NCBI RefSeq assembly: GCF_000003815.2 | Contig: NC_049996.1 | Location: forward strand, 4,022,925-4,052,254 | From: Branchiostoma floridae | Lineage: Eukaryota > Chordata > Leptocardii > Amphioxiformes > Branchiostomatidae | Direction: 5' to 3' | DNA: 29,330 nucleotides | Notes under the pieces: model-generated | What the model was told of the DNA's origin: nothing | What the model saw: only the letters and a program-made list of their open reading frames with translations | Databases searched by the model: none | Shown: one piece after another, positions 11,133 to 19,496 of the stretch | Numbering within the stretch: the stretch's first letter is position 1 | How the letters are laid out: each line of letters begins with the position of its first letter | Made by a program: the position numbers and the translations under genes

Positions 11133-13731
11133 TCACGTGGTGGTGTAATTTCCTGGCTTCTGCAAGTAAGAAATATATTTGTTAGATTTCTGGATACTCT
11201 TTCCTAGAAAATACAATTAGATCATATAGCATAGATAAACAGTAGAGGCGATTTATATAATCTGTTATATAACCTGCAAGATCATTTATCGTAATGGTAG
11301 AGTCAAAGAAAAGAAAAAAACAACACGATATAGTTTTTGAAAAATGAAAACTATGGAAGCCCCTCCCCCGCTAAGGGATTGCAGAGAAAATATGCCACAA
11401 ATATTGACTTAAAACTGTGTTATATTCTTCCGGTTCCGTTTAAATTAACAATTTGAAAATAAAACGTCATCTTAAAACTGTGCAGAAAGTCTCGTACCCA
11501 GTGCTTCCATTCAGTAACGATCTTGTAGAACTCCTCCCCAGGGCAGGTTCTGGGAAGAACTTGGCGATGTCCGTACAGGGTGTAGTTAGACATCAACTTG
11601 TTCCTTAGAAAAACAAAGTTCTCAATAAACTATACATAGAACTGGGGACGTAGCGAACGAAACGACTTGAAATAGGATAAATATGTACAACTTCGTACAA
11701 CTTCGTACAACTTCGTACACCCTAACTTCGTGCATTTTTCCCTGATACAGGACATAGCTCATTTGAAGCACTATTCAGTCACTCGGTTACTCAATTTTTT
11801 TTTCAAGCAATGAAAGGTCTAACCTCCAAATTTTCGACAGTCCATGTTGTTCACGGAGAGTGACGATCTCGCGAGAGAGCACGATACTAGGCCAGGCTTG
11901 CGTAAACTTATCTGCCCCCCTCCCCAGCCTTCTTGCGGAGTAGGAAAAACATCCGAGCGTTAGACATTCAGCCGTCAAAAATTTGGATGTATATTTTCCC
12001 TTTAAAATACAGTCATTGCTTGAAGAAAATTACTGCGTACACCTCGAGCATATCATTCCGTCTATTTGCCCATGGAGTCTGCAAGACACTAGCTTATACG
12101 GGGTCGGCTGGATATTGTTAGCCTCTTTAGAGATGTGCTTTAAAATTAGATTTCATTACTTACCTCTCAACGGAAAGCTGAATCAGCATTTTCCCTGCCA
12201 TTATGGCCTTCTCTGGTGGCAGCTTGTCGGTGAAATTTCCGATGAAACAAATTCCTGGTCATAAATTTTAAAAAAAATAGATTTTTTGTTATTCCGTGCA
12301 TTTTTATAACCTAATATTAGCACAACGATGCATATATACATTGTACAGGTAGAATTCTCTATTGCAGCAGTAATAAGACAATGTTGAGTTGTGCTTATTA
12401 TTTCTGGGTGAGGCCGAGAACTTGTTGATCACCCCTCGTACTTGTCGTTCCTGAAGACTGCCCGGCCAGGCCCCGGTTTCGAAATGTACTAAGAGCTAAG
12501 GGGTCAACCCGCCGTACGTGCAAATACTTGCAGTCTACGTGCCAAAACGGGAGCAATCTTTTGGGATCCGTAAGTGGTAAATATCGCCTCCGTACGAACT
12601 CGTAGGGAATCCGACGGATTTTGGAACACGCCGTAAAACTTTACGTGCAGGCCGAACACGAAAGTACGTGTCAGTACGGGCGACGCGCCTGCCTTGTAAA
12701 GCCTTAACGTCGTCTGAAATACGTGGCAGACGTGGCAGGGTTGTGCCCTTCAGCTTTACCGATTGATTGGCCGTTCCACATAGACCCCGCATGTGCGCCC
12801 CTCGTGTCCCACCCCCGCCCCTCAAACACGTCGCCGTTCCCGCCGACCAAGAAGTTGTAGCCGATGTCATCCCAGCCTCTGGTGTCCATGTGAAAATTCT
12901 GAATGCAACATCAAATAGACATATTTTCCATATAAGCCGGGTTTTTTCAAAATAATATGTAATTTAGTATTAGGGGAAGGTTTTTTTTATGCATTTTTTT
13001 TCGTGAAATGCGCCTCTAGATATATGGAGTCAGCCTATCTGAATATGAAAATGATGAAATTTGTTCCATGTTTAAATGATATATATAAACCCCTGTACAT
13101 AGACCCCGCATGTGCGCCCCTCGTGTCCCACCCCCGCCCCTCAAACACGTCGCCGTTCCCGCCGACCAAGAAGTTGTAGCCGATGTCATCCCAGCCTCTG
13201 GTGTCCATGTGAAAATTCTGAATGCAACATCAAATAGACATATTTTCCATATAAGCCGGGTTTTTTCAAAATAATATGTAATTTAGTATTAGGGGAAGGT
13301 TTTTTTTATGCATTTTTTTTCGTGAAATACGCCTCTAGATATATGGAGTCAGCCTATCTGAATATGAAAATGATGAAATTTGTTCCATGTTTAAATGATA
13401 TATATAAACCCCTGTACATACCCCTGAAGTTTTTACTATGGCAATGTACTGAACTGATACAAAACCATGCTTGCTAAGGTACTAAATTCTCGATAGTGGA
13501 TTATTTCACATCCCATGGAAAATATTTGAGGCCAGAAAATATCAACATAAATATCTGTTCGTACCTGTATTCCCTGCACATACTTCTCACATTGTGACCG
13601 GTTGAAACATACATCTGGTTCGTAACTATGGTGGATGATGACGTAAGGGACAGGTAACGTCATACTGGCACGTGACCTGGGTGGTCTCGCGCCCCATTCT
13701 GCTCGGCTGATAATGGTGATCTGGGATTCAC
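11133..13731 (-). CDS. Peptidoglycan recognition protein, copy B (amidase-type domain)
   Basis: Exons in coding order: 13731-13565, 12898-12760, 12254-12164, 11603-11498 and 11159-11133 (TGA), all with AG/GT borders and matching phases. Lengths of the last four correspond to copy A (139, 91 and 106 bases, then a micro-exon). The domain runs from [13 protein letters not shown] through [11 protein letters not shown], a Cys pair (VCFNRSQC), [35 protein letters not shown] and [12 protein letters not shown] to EWKHW and a tail KPGNYTTT. The His of IIHH, Tyr of GYNF, His of GHRQ and Cys of TCPG match the zinc-binding and catalytic positions of T7-lysozyme-like amidases, so activity is likely. Arg stands two residues before that Cys, where T7 lysozyme has Lys and insect amidase PGRPs have Thr. 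The 5' exon must end in phase 1. The two candidates upstream are both damaged, so whether B is still a membrane protein, or expressed at all, is uncertain. Confidence 0.88.
12489..12752. mobile_element. About 264-bp CpG-rich insertion in PGRP-B intron
   Basis: The introns of A and B agree up to GAAATGTA (B 12481-12488; A 7173-7180). A then reaches its splice donor within 14 bases, whereas B has about 264 extra bases before its donor at 12759. The insert is rich in CpG and in ACGT/CGTA words. No clear terminal repeats or target duplication were found, so its class is unknown. Confidence 0.55.
12778..13415. repeat. 319-bp tandem duplication containing a PGRP exon
   Basis: Copy 1 is 12778-13096 and copy 2 is 13097-13415. 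I found a single difference (G/A around 13009 and 13328). The unit starts inside exon 12898-12760 and includes that exon's acceptor side plus upstream intron sequence. Confidence 0.95.
13097..13217 (-). pseudogene. Donor-less duplicate of PGRP-B exon (HMD...GAHAG segment)
   Basis: This is the copy-2 version of exon 12898-12760, with the same acceptor and codons for [16 protein letters not shown] onward. It breaks off after the GAHAGSM segment at the duplication boundary, before the WNGQSIG codons and the GTAAAG donor. Reading on meets intron sequence (CCCTGTACAT on the plus strand). On the minus-strand transcript it comes before the intact exon, so splicing into its acceptor would be disruptive. 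Confidence 0.85.
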
Positions 13732-14189
13732 CTGAAATATAATATTATTAGATATTCAAGTTGTAGAATGCCCAGGACAAAAAATACCAAAAACCTGCTC
13801 AAAGCAATACCTCTATTCTCCATTTGCATTGAGGTAACAGAGACATGCCGTATTTTCGGTGGTTCTGCTGCTATCTACTTCAAAACAATTCTGGCTAGTT
13901 CTACTTCACACAGTAGGTAAGTTTTAACATATTCACGCTATTTTCAAGTAAGGCAATGTTGATTTGATAATATGGATGTCATCCTCTGAAAACCCCTAAA
14001 CTGATACAAGCGTGCGAATTAAAAAAAAAACAGGCCAGAATAAAAATTGCCTTTATTATGAAATCTACGTTGTCAAAACCTCTGAGTTATGGACCAAAAC
14101 CCTATCGTTACACCAGACGATCCCTGATTGGGATATTAAAAAGAAACCTTGGATCTTCTTATCTCTATTCACCCATGACCTACTTCTAA

Positions 14190-14765
14190 TTATTCACTGT
14201 CACTTGAGCTGTGTAGCTTTTCGATGTTTTCTCTGTTTTCCTCTGACAACGCCCCCTTTTCTGTCATGATTATAAAATAAAACTGTGGCATTGAACAAGT
14301 CTGATTTGGTCAAAGATATGTACAGTTTTGCAAGCTTCCTCACCTTCATTTTTTTTCTCTTCATTTTGCTGTAATGTGGTGTTCTGCATCAACATACTAC
14401 TTCCTTATTAGTGTCCAGCTTTTACACTGTCCCTTCCCAAATAGTGACTTCTACGACCGTAACATTTGAACATATTTGGCGACGAACTTCACTAACAAGG
14501 AAATAGAAGAAACGTATTAAGAGGCTCTGGACACTTGACAACTCATGTTTGGTATCGATCTCTATGCAGCTGTATGTGCCCTACTTGTTCACTGTCCCTT
14601 GAGCTTTTTTACTTTTAGATGTCCCCCTATTCTGATGGCAACGCTCGCTTTTCTGTCATTCATAAATATATTTACCGTGCCACTGTGAACCAACCTGATT
14701 TGGTCACACCATGGTTGCCTAATAAGTTTTGCAAGCTTTCTCAGCTCTATTTTGCTACAAATCAT
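14190..14765. repeat. Diverged tandem pair, about 395-base spacing
   Basis: Phrases ACTGTCACTTGAGC, TGATTTGGTCA and GTTTTGCAAGCTT near 14196-14337 recur in the same order as ACTGTCCCTTGAGC, TGATTTGGTCA and GTTTTGCAAGCTT near 14591-14740. Both halves lie between the damaged start exons and the first domain exon of PGRP B. No coding signal is evident. Confidence 0.65.
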
Positions 14766-14849
14766 TATGTTTGGTGGACTATCCGTCGTCCTCTGGCGTT
14801 TTAAAATCCTATATCTCTGCATGTAAAAAGAACACGAACTGTCTCTGTT

Positions 14850-15045
14850 TCAGAGCAAGTTTGACAGTAGAAACCTAACTGTCCTCTACTTCGCTCTAGT
14901 TATTTTTTTGGACCAGCAACTCTGAAAACACGTGAGCTTTTCCTGATATATTTTTCTCTGTTCCGACCCTACAAGAAAAAAAGTTTTGTACCGGTAAACT
15001 GTACCGGTAAACTGTACCGGTATACTGTACCGGTACCAACCCCTA
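14850..15045. mobile_element. Partial hAT-like MITE copy abutting a splice donor
   Basis: The right end (GTACCGGTACCAACCCCTA) matches the ends of the two MITEs at 17277-18173 (GTACCGGTACCCAGCCCTA). Further left, TCCTCTACTTCGCTCTAG corresponds to TCTCTATTTCGCTCTTA of the 17750 copy. A 14-base unit (GTACCGGTAAACT) is repeated near the end. The last base of the element supplies the sixth base of the donor GTGAGT at 15050-15045 on the minus strand. The left limit is uncertain. Confidence 0.6.
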
Positions 15046-15050
15046 CTCAC

Positions 15051-15168
15051 CACTTGTAGTCGTCTTCACGAAGTACACTGTAAGCGCAGCAACTCTGGAT
15101 CTTTCAATTACTGCCTCAGCTTGGGTATTGAGTAGCTTTACCGACTCACCTTTGAATCCTGAGTTGAT
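15051..15168 (-). pseudogene. Degraded PGRP membrane-anchor exon (start lost, helix shortened)
   Basis: The minus strand reads GESVKLLNTQAEAVIERS then RVAALTVYFVKTTTSG, ending in phase 1 at a GTGAGT donor. This is a match to the anchor exon of copy A (GDTAQLLDKKEATKY ... VLIVYFTTATTNG, same donor position and phase). About nine codons of the membrane helix are missing and the ATG is not conserved (MDVET-like residues are replaced). It could still splice to exon 13731-13565 in frame, but would not give a normal membrane anchor. It may be decayed, or part of a rearranged 5' end. Confidence 0.6.
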
Positions 15169-15404
15169 AGAGACGAGGGCGGAGACACCAATCTTGACTC
15201 GCATATATTGAGTATTTATTCTACGTAGGGTTAGTATTACAAACCGCCATTTGTCTGAAAGTCCTGATGTCCCTAACTGATCTTTTGTGTCCGAATACGA
15301 TGCGTAAGCCCGTGGTGAATCCAACGATGATCAAAGATGAGTCTTGGTCGTAAAAACTGGTATGGTCCAATACCCAATCTGAGTCCGTTATCCCTTGGTA
15401 CTCG

Positions 15405-15720
15405 TATCTTGGAATTCCCTCCAAGCCTAATTCTCCCGAAACCGTCCTCCAGCTCGGGCCTTGAATTGAATCTTGGGGTTTCTTCCAAGCCTGTTTTCCT
15501 GGAGCTGTCTTCCAGGCCTAAGTGTCCTAAGACTCCTGGAAATTCCTTTTCCAGGCCTAAGTGTCCTAAGACTCCTGGAAATTCCTTTTCCAGGCCTTTG
15601 ATCCTTCTTCTTCTTCCTTCTTGGAGTTTGTTCGTCTCCAAGCCTAAATTTCCTGGGGTTGAACTCCAGGCCCAAATTTCCTTCTGTTCTTCCTGAAGTC
15701 TTCACCCCAGGCCCAATTGT
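15405..15720. repeat. 39-bp minisatellite and its degenerate flanks
   Basis: A 39-base unit beginning CCAGGCCTAAGTGTCC is present twice perfectly at about 15512-15589. Looser versions of CTCCAAGCCTAAATTTCCT flank it on both sides. Because the unit length is a multiple of three, several frames stay open on both strands (the minus strand would read GLEKEFPGVLGHL repeats). I see no splice or start signals supporting a protein. Confidence 0.85.
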
Positions 15721-15773
15721 CCTTCTGTTGCAGTCCTCTGGCTCTACCCCTATTTATATCTCTCCTCTCCACA

Positions 15774-15925
15774 TCCACCCCAGGGGTCTGGCGTGGGGAC
15801 GCTATGCATTCAAATTAGCTGGTACCATATCTGGGACACACCACCACCCCAGGTGTCTGGCGTGGGGACGCTTTGCTTTAACAGCCACCCCAGGGGTCCG
15901 GCGTGGGGACGCTTTGCAATCAAAT
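15774..15925. repeat. Degenerate CCCCAGGGGTCTGGCGTGGG repeat, three units
   Basis: The phrases CCCCAGGGGTCTGGCGTGGG, CCCCAGGTGTCTGGCGTGGG and CCCCAGGGGTCCGGCGTGGG, each followed by GACGCT(A/T)TGC, occur near 15778, 15848 and 15888. This second minisatellite lies between the two damaged PGRP anchor exons. Confidence 0.85.
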
Positions 15926-16012
15926 TCCAGCCGCCCCCGGGCTGGCCCTGCTGGAGTCTCCCTTGGTGAAGTGGCGGGGAGTAACTTCGGCGGGAAAATA
16001 ACTTATGCTAAT

Positions 16013-16192
16013 CTAAAAGCTAAAGGCGGCAAATTCAAACTGTAAGTTGGCGATTACATACACCATCAGAACAACGCCCATCAACAGAACCACAGAGACA
16101 ACAGCAGAAACCTGACCAACCAACACATATCTTTTCATCTGTTTCTTTCCAAGTTTTTCCGCTGCTCCCCGCTTTTTGGTCTCCACGTCCAT
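16013..16192 (-). pseudogene. PGRP start/membrane-anchor exon with lost splice donor
   Basis: This is a full N-terminal exon with ATG at 16192-16190 in the same Kozak context as copy A. It encodes MDVETKKRGAAEKLGKKQ and a helix (SAVVSVVLLMGVVLMVY). Where copy A has its phase-1 donor (AATGgtgagc), this copy has a diverged AGTTtgaatt-like sequence and reads into a TAG at 16015-16013. The upstream region also matches the region upstream of copy A. No PGRP domain exon lies between it and the 15.1-kb remnant, so it is probably the original 5' exon of copy B, or of a lost third copy, disabled at its donor. Weak alternative GT sites inside it (GTGTATGTAATC) do not give the phase needed. Confidence 0.6.
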
Positions 16193-16221
16193 GGTGTGTG
16201 TTGAAGCGCAATAAAATCTCT

Positions 16222-16531
16222 CCAAACGTATTTCCTCTCCTATGTGGCGTCAAGCGTGGCGTAACTGGTAGAAAGTTCGGCTCGGAATCTATAGGTCCTG
16301 AGTTCGATCCCCGCCGTGCCCCCGAAGTTGTGCCCTTGGGAAATGCACTTTTACACGACTTTCCTAACTTCACCCTGGTGTAAAAATTGGTACCTGACTT
16401 CAGTCGGGGAGGTAAAAGACTACCTTTACCTTCTGTCTGTACCGCGTATATGGCACTGTTAAATATAAGTTACAAAATTTGAGTGCAGTGTCACATTGTC
16501 CTCGATCGTCTGTCCAAAAGCCAACAGAAAA
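16222..16531 (+). mobile_element. tRNA-derived SINE
   Basis: The head carries a pol III A box (TGGCGTAACTGG from 16257) and B box (GAGTTCGATCC, 16300-16310) at tRNA-like spacing, followed by an unrelated body. It interrupts sequence that is continuous upstream of PGRP A (ACAAAATGTCTCTCCTAAG at about 9784): AAAATCTCTCC is on the left and AAAACTCTCTCC on the right, consistent with a target-site duplication. It is too diverged and not cloverleaf-complete enough to be a functional tRNA gene. Confidence 0.8.
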
Positions 16532-16763
16532 AACTCTCTCCTAAGATTGCTGAGGGCGTTGCACTGACAACAGTAGCATTTATATATCTAGTCATCTTAA
16601 CATTTCCTTGTGTGCATGTCTAATTCTTCAAGTGTCACTTGAAGAGAATCATTAACTCGATGCGTATTCGATAAACACACAAGGTTTGCCCATGCACCAG
16701 TGCGACCTAGTTACGCCGTATGGATGACATCCACTAGTGCATCAATTTTCCTCAGTTTAGGTG

Positions 16764-16998
16764 AAATCTCACTACACTTGGGGCACCGGTGCGGCACTGC
16801 GGGGTTCGTACACTGCGCCACTGTTGTGTTATTTTCGCCATTTCAAAATAATGTAGATATTGTGTAATGCGTCAAAGAATGACATAGAAGACAACAATAT
16901 ACACAAAACATATGAAAATTCGTTCTTTATCTCTGAAATTCATTGAGTAATCTTTCGAACCCCGTAGTGACACACTGGTGCCCCAAGTGCAGTGAGAT
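16764..16998. mobile_element. Inverted-repeat element with about 44-bp arms
   Basis: The left arm 16764-16808 and right arm 16956-16998 are imperfect inverted repeats (shared ACTTGGGGCACC and GGGGTTCG). The loop is about 147 bases. No reading frame of interest. The phrase just upstream (TATGGATGACATCCA, about 16718) also occurs at 2410, so this may belong to a wider family. Confidence 0.7.
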
Positions 16999-17276
16999 AC
17001 CACATTTTGCAAAGTTTTCGATCATGCTGTAAAGCGTGTGAGCAAATGTACTGAAGCTAGTGTTGGTGAATTTATGATAATTATAAGTCCGAAGGAAAAC
17101 AAGATGACGTGAAAGTACACAAATGAAGAATCTTTCGATATTCATAATACTGATGTATTTATTCATTTGTTCAAACTTACTGACCACATAGATATTATAA
17201 CGATGGTAACGGTTTTGGCTAAACTATCTTATTCGCACGCTCCGTTTGGAGATTTCCAGACGATGACATGACAGTC

Positions 17277-17704
17277 TAGGGCTGGGTATCGGTACGGCGT
17301 ACCGGTACAAAACCGGTTTTTCTTATTGGACCGGTCCAGAAAAACCGGACCTGAAAAAAATTAGGTGGACCGGATGTTGGACCGATTAGAAAATTAACAT
17401 ATCATTTTATCAGGCATTCACACGTTTTGTCGCTTGCAGTTGGAAGAAAATGACAAGAGTGAAGTAGAGTAGAGTTTATAGTAATTTCTACCAAAGTTTA
17501 CAGTCAATCAGTGCAGTTATCGTTGTATTATCTTAAAACGCCAGTGTAAGTCTAATACTCCCCAAACAGATTTCTTTGTAGTGAAATGGATCATTGGTAT
17601 GAGTCATACTGAATCAGGTCCAGGTTCAGGTCCGGACCTGGACCTGATCCTCTGGACCTGAACCGGACCTGGATCTGAATTTTCTGTACCGGTACCCAGC
17701 CCTA
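17277..17704. mobile_element. hAT-like MITE, copy 1 (428 bp)
   Basis: The ends TAGGGCTGGGTATCGGTAC and GTACCGGTACCCAGCCCTA are inverted repeats differing at one position. Flanks are CATGACAGTC (17267-17276) and CATGACACTC (17705-17714), a near-perfect target duplication. The TAGGGCTGGG terminus is of hAT type. The interior is rich in palindromic CCGGACCTGGACC words and has no transposase. Confidence 0.85.
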
Positions 17705-17749
17705 CATGACACTCCTTGCGATCAAAGGCCCAACTGCATCAGTTGAAAT

Positions 17750-18173
17750 CAGAGGTAGGTGGGTACCGCTACAGAAAATTAAGGTCCAGGTCTGGTTCAG
17801 GTCCAGGGGATGAGGTCCAGGTCCGGACCTCATCCTGGATCGGATTCAGTATGTGAATGGACGGTGCTCAAAACAGCGGTCAATTTCGCTACAAAAACTC
17901 TTTTGTGGTATCTTAAAATCCTTCAAGGCTAACTACCTCTGTACAATTGACTGTAAACCTTGGTAGAAATGACTATTGTCTCTATTTCGCTCTTAATCTT
18001 ATTATTTTCTTTGACCGGTAAGCCTCAAAACGTGTGAGATGTATAATCATATAATCTGATTATTTTCCAATAAGTCCAGCATATGCATCCGGTCCATCTT
18101 ATTTTTTACGTCCGGTTTTTCCGGACCGGTACAACAAAGAAACCCAGTTTTGTACCAGTACACCGTACCACTA
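17750..18173. mobile_element. hAT-like MITE, copy 2 (inverted), at the fucosyltransferase stop codon
   Basis: It begins CAGAGGTAGGTGGGTACC, ends GTACACCGTACCACTA, and is bounded by identical 8-base duplications GTTGAAAT (17742-17749 and 18174-18181), the length typical of hAT. Its interior is a reverse-complement relative of copy 1 (for example TTTCTACCAAGGTTTACAGT on the complementary strand). It lies directly against the last codon of the fucosyltransferase. Confidence 0.88.
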
Positions 18174-19496
18174 GTTGAAATGTATTGCGTTCCGTGGATG
18201 CTTGTAACTCCCGTCGTATATCAGTGGCTCACAAAACTCATAGTTCTCGCCTCTCCACCATTTGTCCAAGTCATTATACACCTTTCTCTCCGTAGGAGAC
18301 GTCTTGAAAAGTTTCTTACAAACTTCGCAATACCTCCCGTCCAAAGTCTCGGGTAGATTGTTAGGAGGTTGAGTCTTCCATGCAAAATACTGGTTGTATT
18401 CGTCGTCGTTTTGATCGAGATATTTTAAGTAGTTTGCTAGCTCTTTGGGTGAGTTGAAGTCGTCAACATGGATAAAAGATTTCGGTGGAGCAAATCTTTC
18501 GTAGTCATCTCTAGGTGCACCTAGTACGATTGGAACGATTTCATTTCTAAGAGAGTTGTCCCAGAACTTTTCCGTTATGTATTCAACGCATATGAAGTTT
18601 TCAAACGCTAGATAGAACTTATACTGGTGTAGGTGCTCTATGAAACACTGCCTATCCTTTTTCGGACAATGGCTTTCATTGCCACAAGCCCCCAAAATGT
18701 CTACTTTGATATGTTTTTTCAACTCAGTTACGTAAGAAAACCTTGACAAATGTTTGTAACAGTTGCTCACATACCAAAGAACAAGTTCGGTCTTCTGTTT
18801 GGCGTAATCTTTGTTTGGATCAGGAGGGGTTTCAGATAGTTCCTGATAAGTTTGGGTTATATGGCCCCACGTGGCAAGGATATCAGAATCGTTTCTGTAA
18901 GTGAAAGTCCAATTAAAGACGCCACCGTAAGACGCCAAGTCAATGTCTCTTGTAAGATGTGGGCATTCATACGGCATGTATATCCAGTATTGGTGTCTGG
19001 GTCGTACTTTGGGGAAATTCGTTTTATTGTAGACTAGAGGGAAACCATGGATTCCTCGAAAGAGAACTGCATCTGCTTCTTTGACTTGTTCCCTATCCTT
19101 GGTGAACACACACTGAGGCATGCCGGGACAAGGATTTTTCGGCGGCCATTTTGGAGTCGAGTTCCAAACAACAATTTTCCTTTTGTCGGGTGAATTTCTT
19201 TGTACGGTTTCTTCGTTCCAGACTGAATAGAACTTTGACGATGGGTTATTATCCGATGAAAAGGAAATATAGTACCGTGGAAGTGATGAACGTTGAATAA
19301 GAGTTGTGTTTTCACCTCCATTGTGATGATTCTTGCTTCTTCCGAAGTTGGTTCCAACAGAAGGATTCCGTGTAGCTTGATTCGCCAATGTGTATTCATA
19401 CACAGTGCACAGTAGATACATGTAAACAAGTAGTGATAGAAAAACTCCGACAGTTTTGAAGAGGCTGGGTTTGTTGTACACGTCTCTAGGCTCCAT
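18171..19496 (-). CDS. Alpha-1,3-fucosyltransferase (GT10 family), intact single exon
   Basis: A 441-residue type II Golgi enzyme predicted to transfer fucose from GDP-fucose to GlcNAc in alpha-1,3 (or 1,4) linkage on glycans. A short cytoplasmic tail is followed by a membrane helix at about residues 14-33 (VGVFLSLLVYMYLLC), a stem, then the catalytic domain. The FNWTFTYRNDSDI motif is near residues 192-204. The family hallmark FYLAFENFICVEYITEKFW is near 294-312, followed by VPIVLGAPRDDYERFAPP and SFIHVDDF. Several N-x-S/T sites are present. The length fits the family. I chose the ATG at 19496; the frame continues upstream only to a GTG at 19514, and MEPRD precedes the helix at a normal distance. 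A TTTCAG acceptor near 19627 suggests a 5' UTR exon boundary. The stop (TAG, 18173-18171) lies in the end of a MITE. Exact acceptor specificity cannot be read from sequence. Confidence 0.93.
   Translation of the reverse strand: MEPRDVYNKPSLFKTVGVFLSLLVYMYLLCTVYEYTLANQATRNPSVGTNFGRSKNHHNGGENTTLIQRSSLPRYYISFSSDNNPSSKFYSVWNEETVQRNSPDKRKIVVWNSTPKWPPKNPCPGMPQCVFTKDREQVKEADAVLFRGIHGFPLVYNKTNFPKVRPRHQYWIYMPYECPHLTRDIDLASYGGVFNWTFTYRNDSDILATWGHITQTYQELSETPPDPNKDYAKQKTELVLWYVSNCYKHLSRFSYVTELKKHIKVDILGACGNESHCPKKDRQCFIEHLHQYKFYLAFENFICVEYITEKFWDNSLRNEIVPIVLGAPRDDYERFAPPKSFIHVDDFNSPKELANYLKYLDQNDDEYNQYFAWKTQPPNNLPETLDGRYCEVCKKLFKTSPTERKVYNDLDKWWRGENYEFCEPLIYDGSYKHPRNAIHFN

Noticed and set aside
11462-11498. 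Read-through C-terminus of PGRP B past EWKHW ([10 protein letters not shown]...)
   Set aside because: Copies A and B differ completely after this point, while a GTACGA donor at the same place in both leads in frame to the conserved PGNYTTT micro-exon.
15337-15705. Proline-rich protein on the plus strand, or a GLEKEFPGVLGHL-repeat protein on the minus strand
   Set aside because: The frames follow from a 39-base repeat unit divisible by three; no start context or splice sites support either.
16257-16320. Possible tRNA gene
   Set aside because: A and B boxes are present but the sequence does not fold into a full cloverleaf by eye, and it is joined to a non-tRNA body within an insertion with flanking duplications. 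A SINE explains it better.
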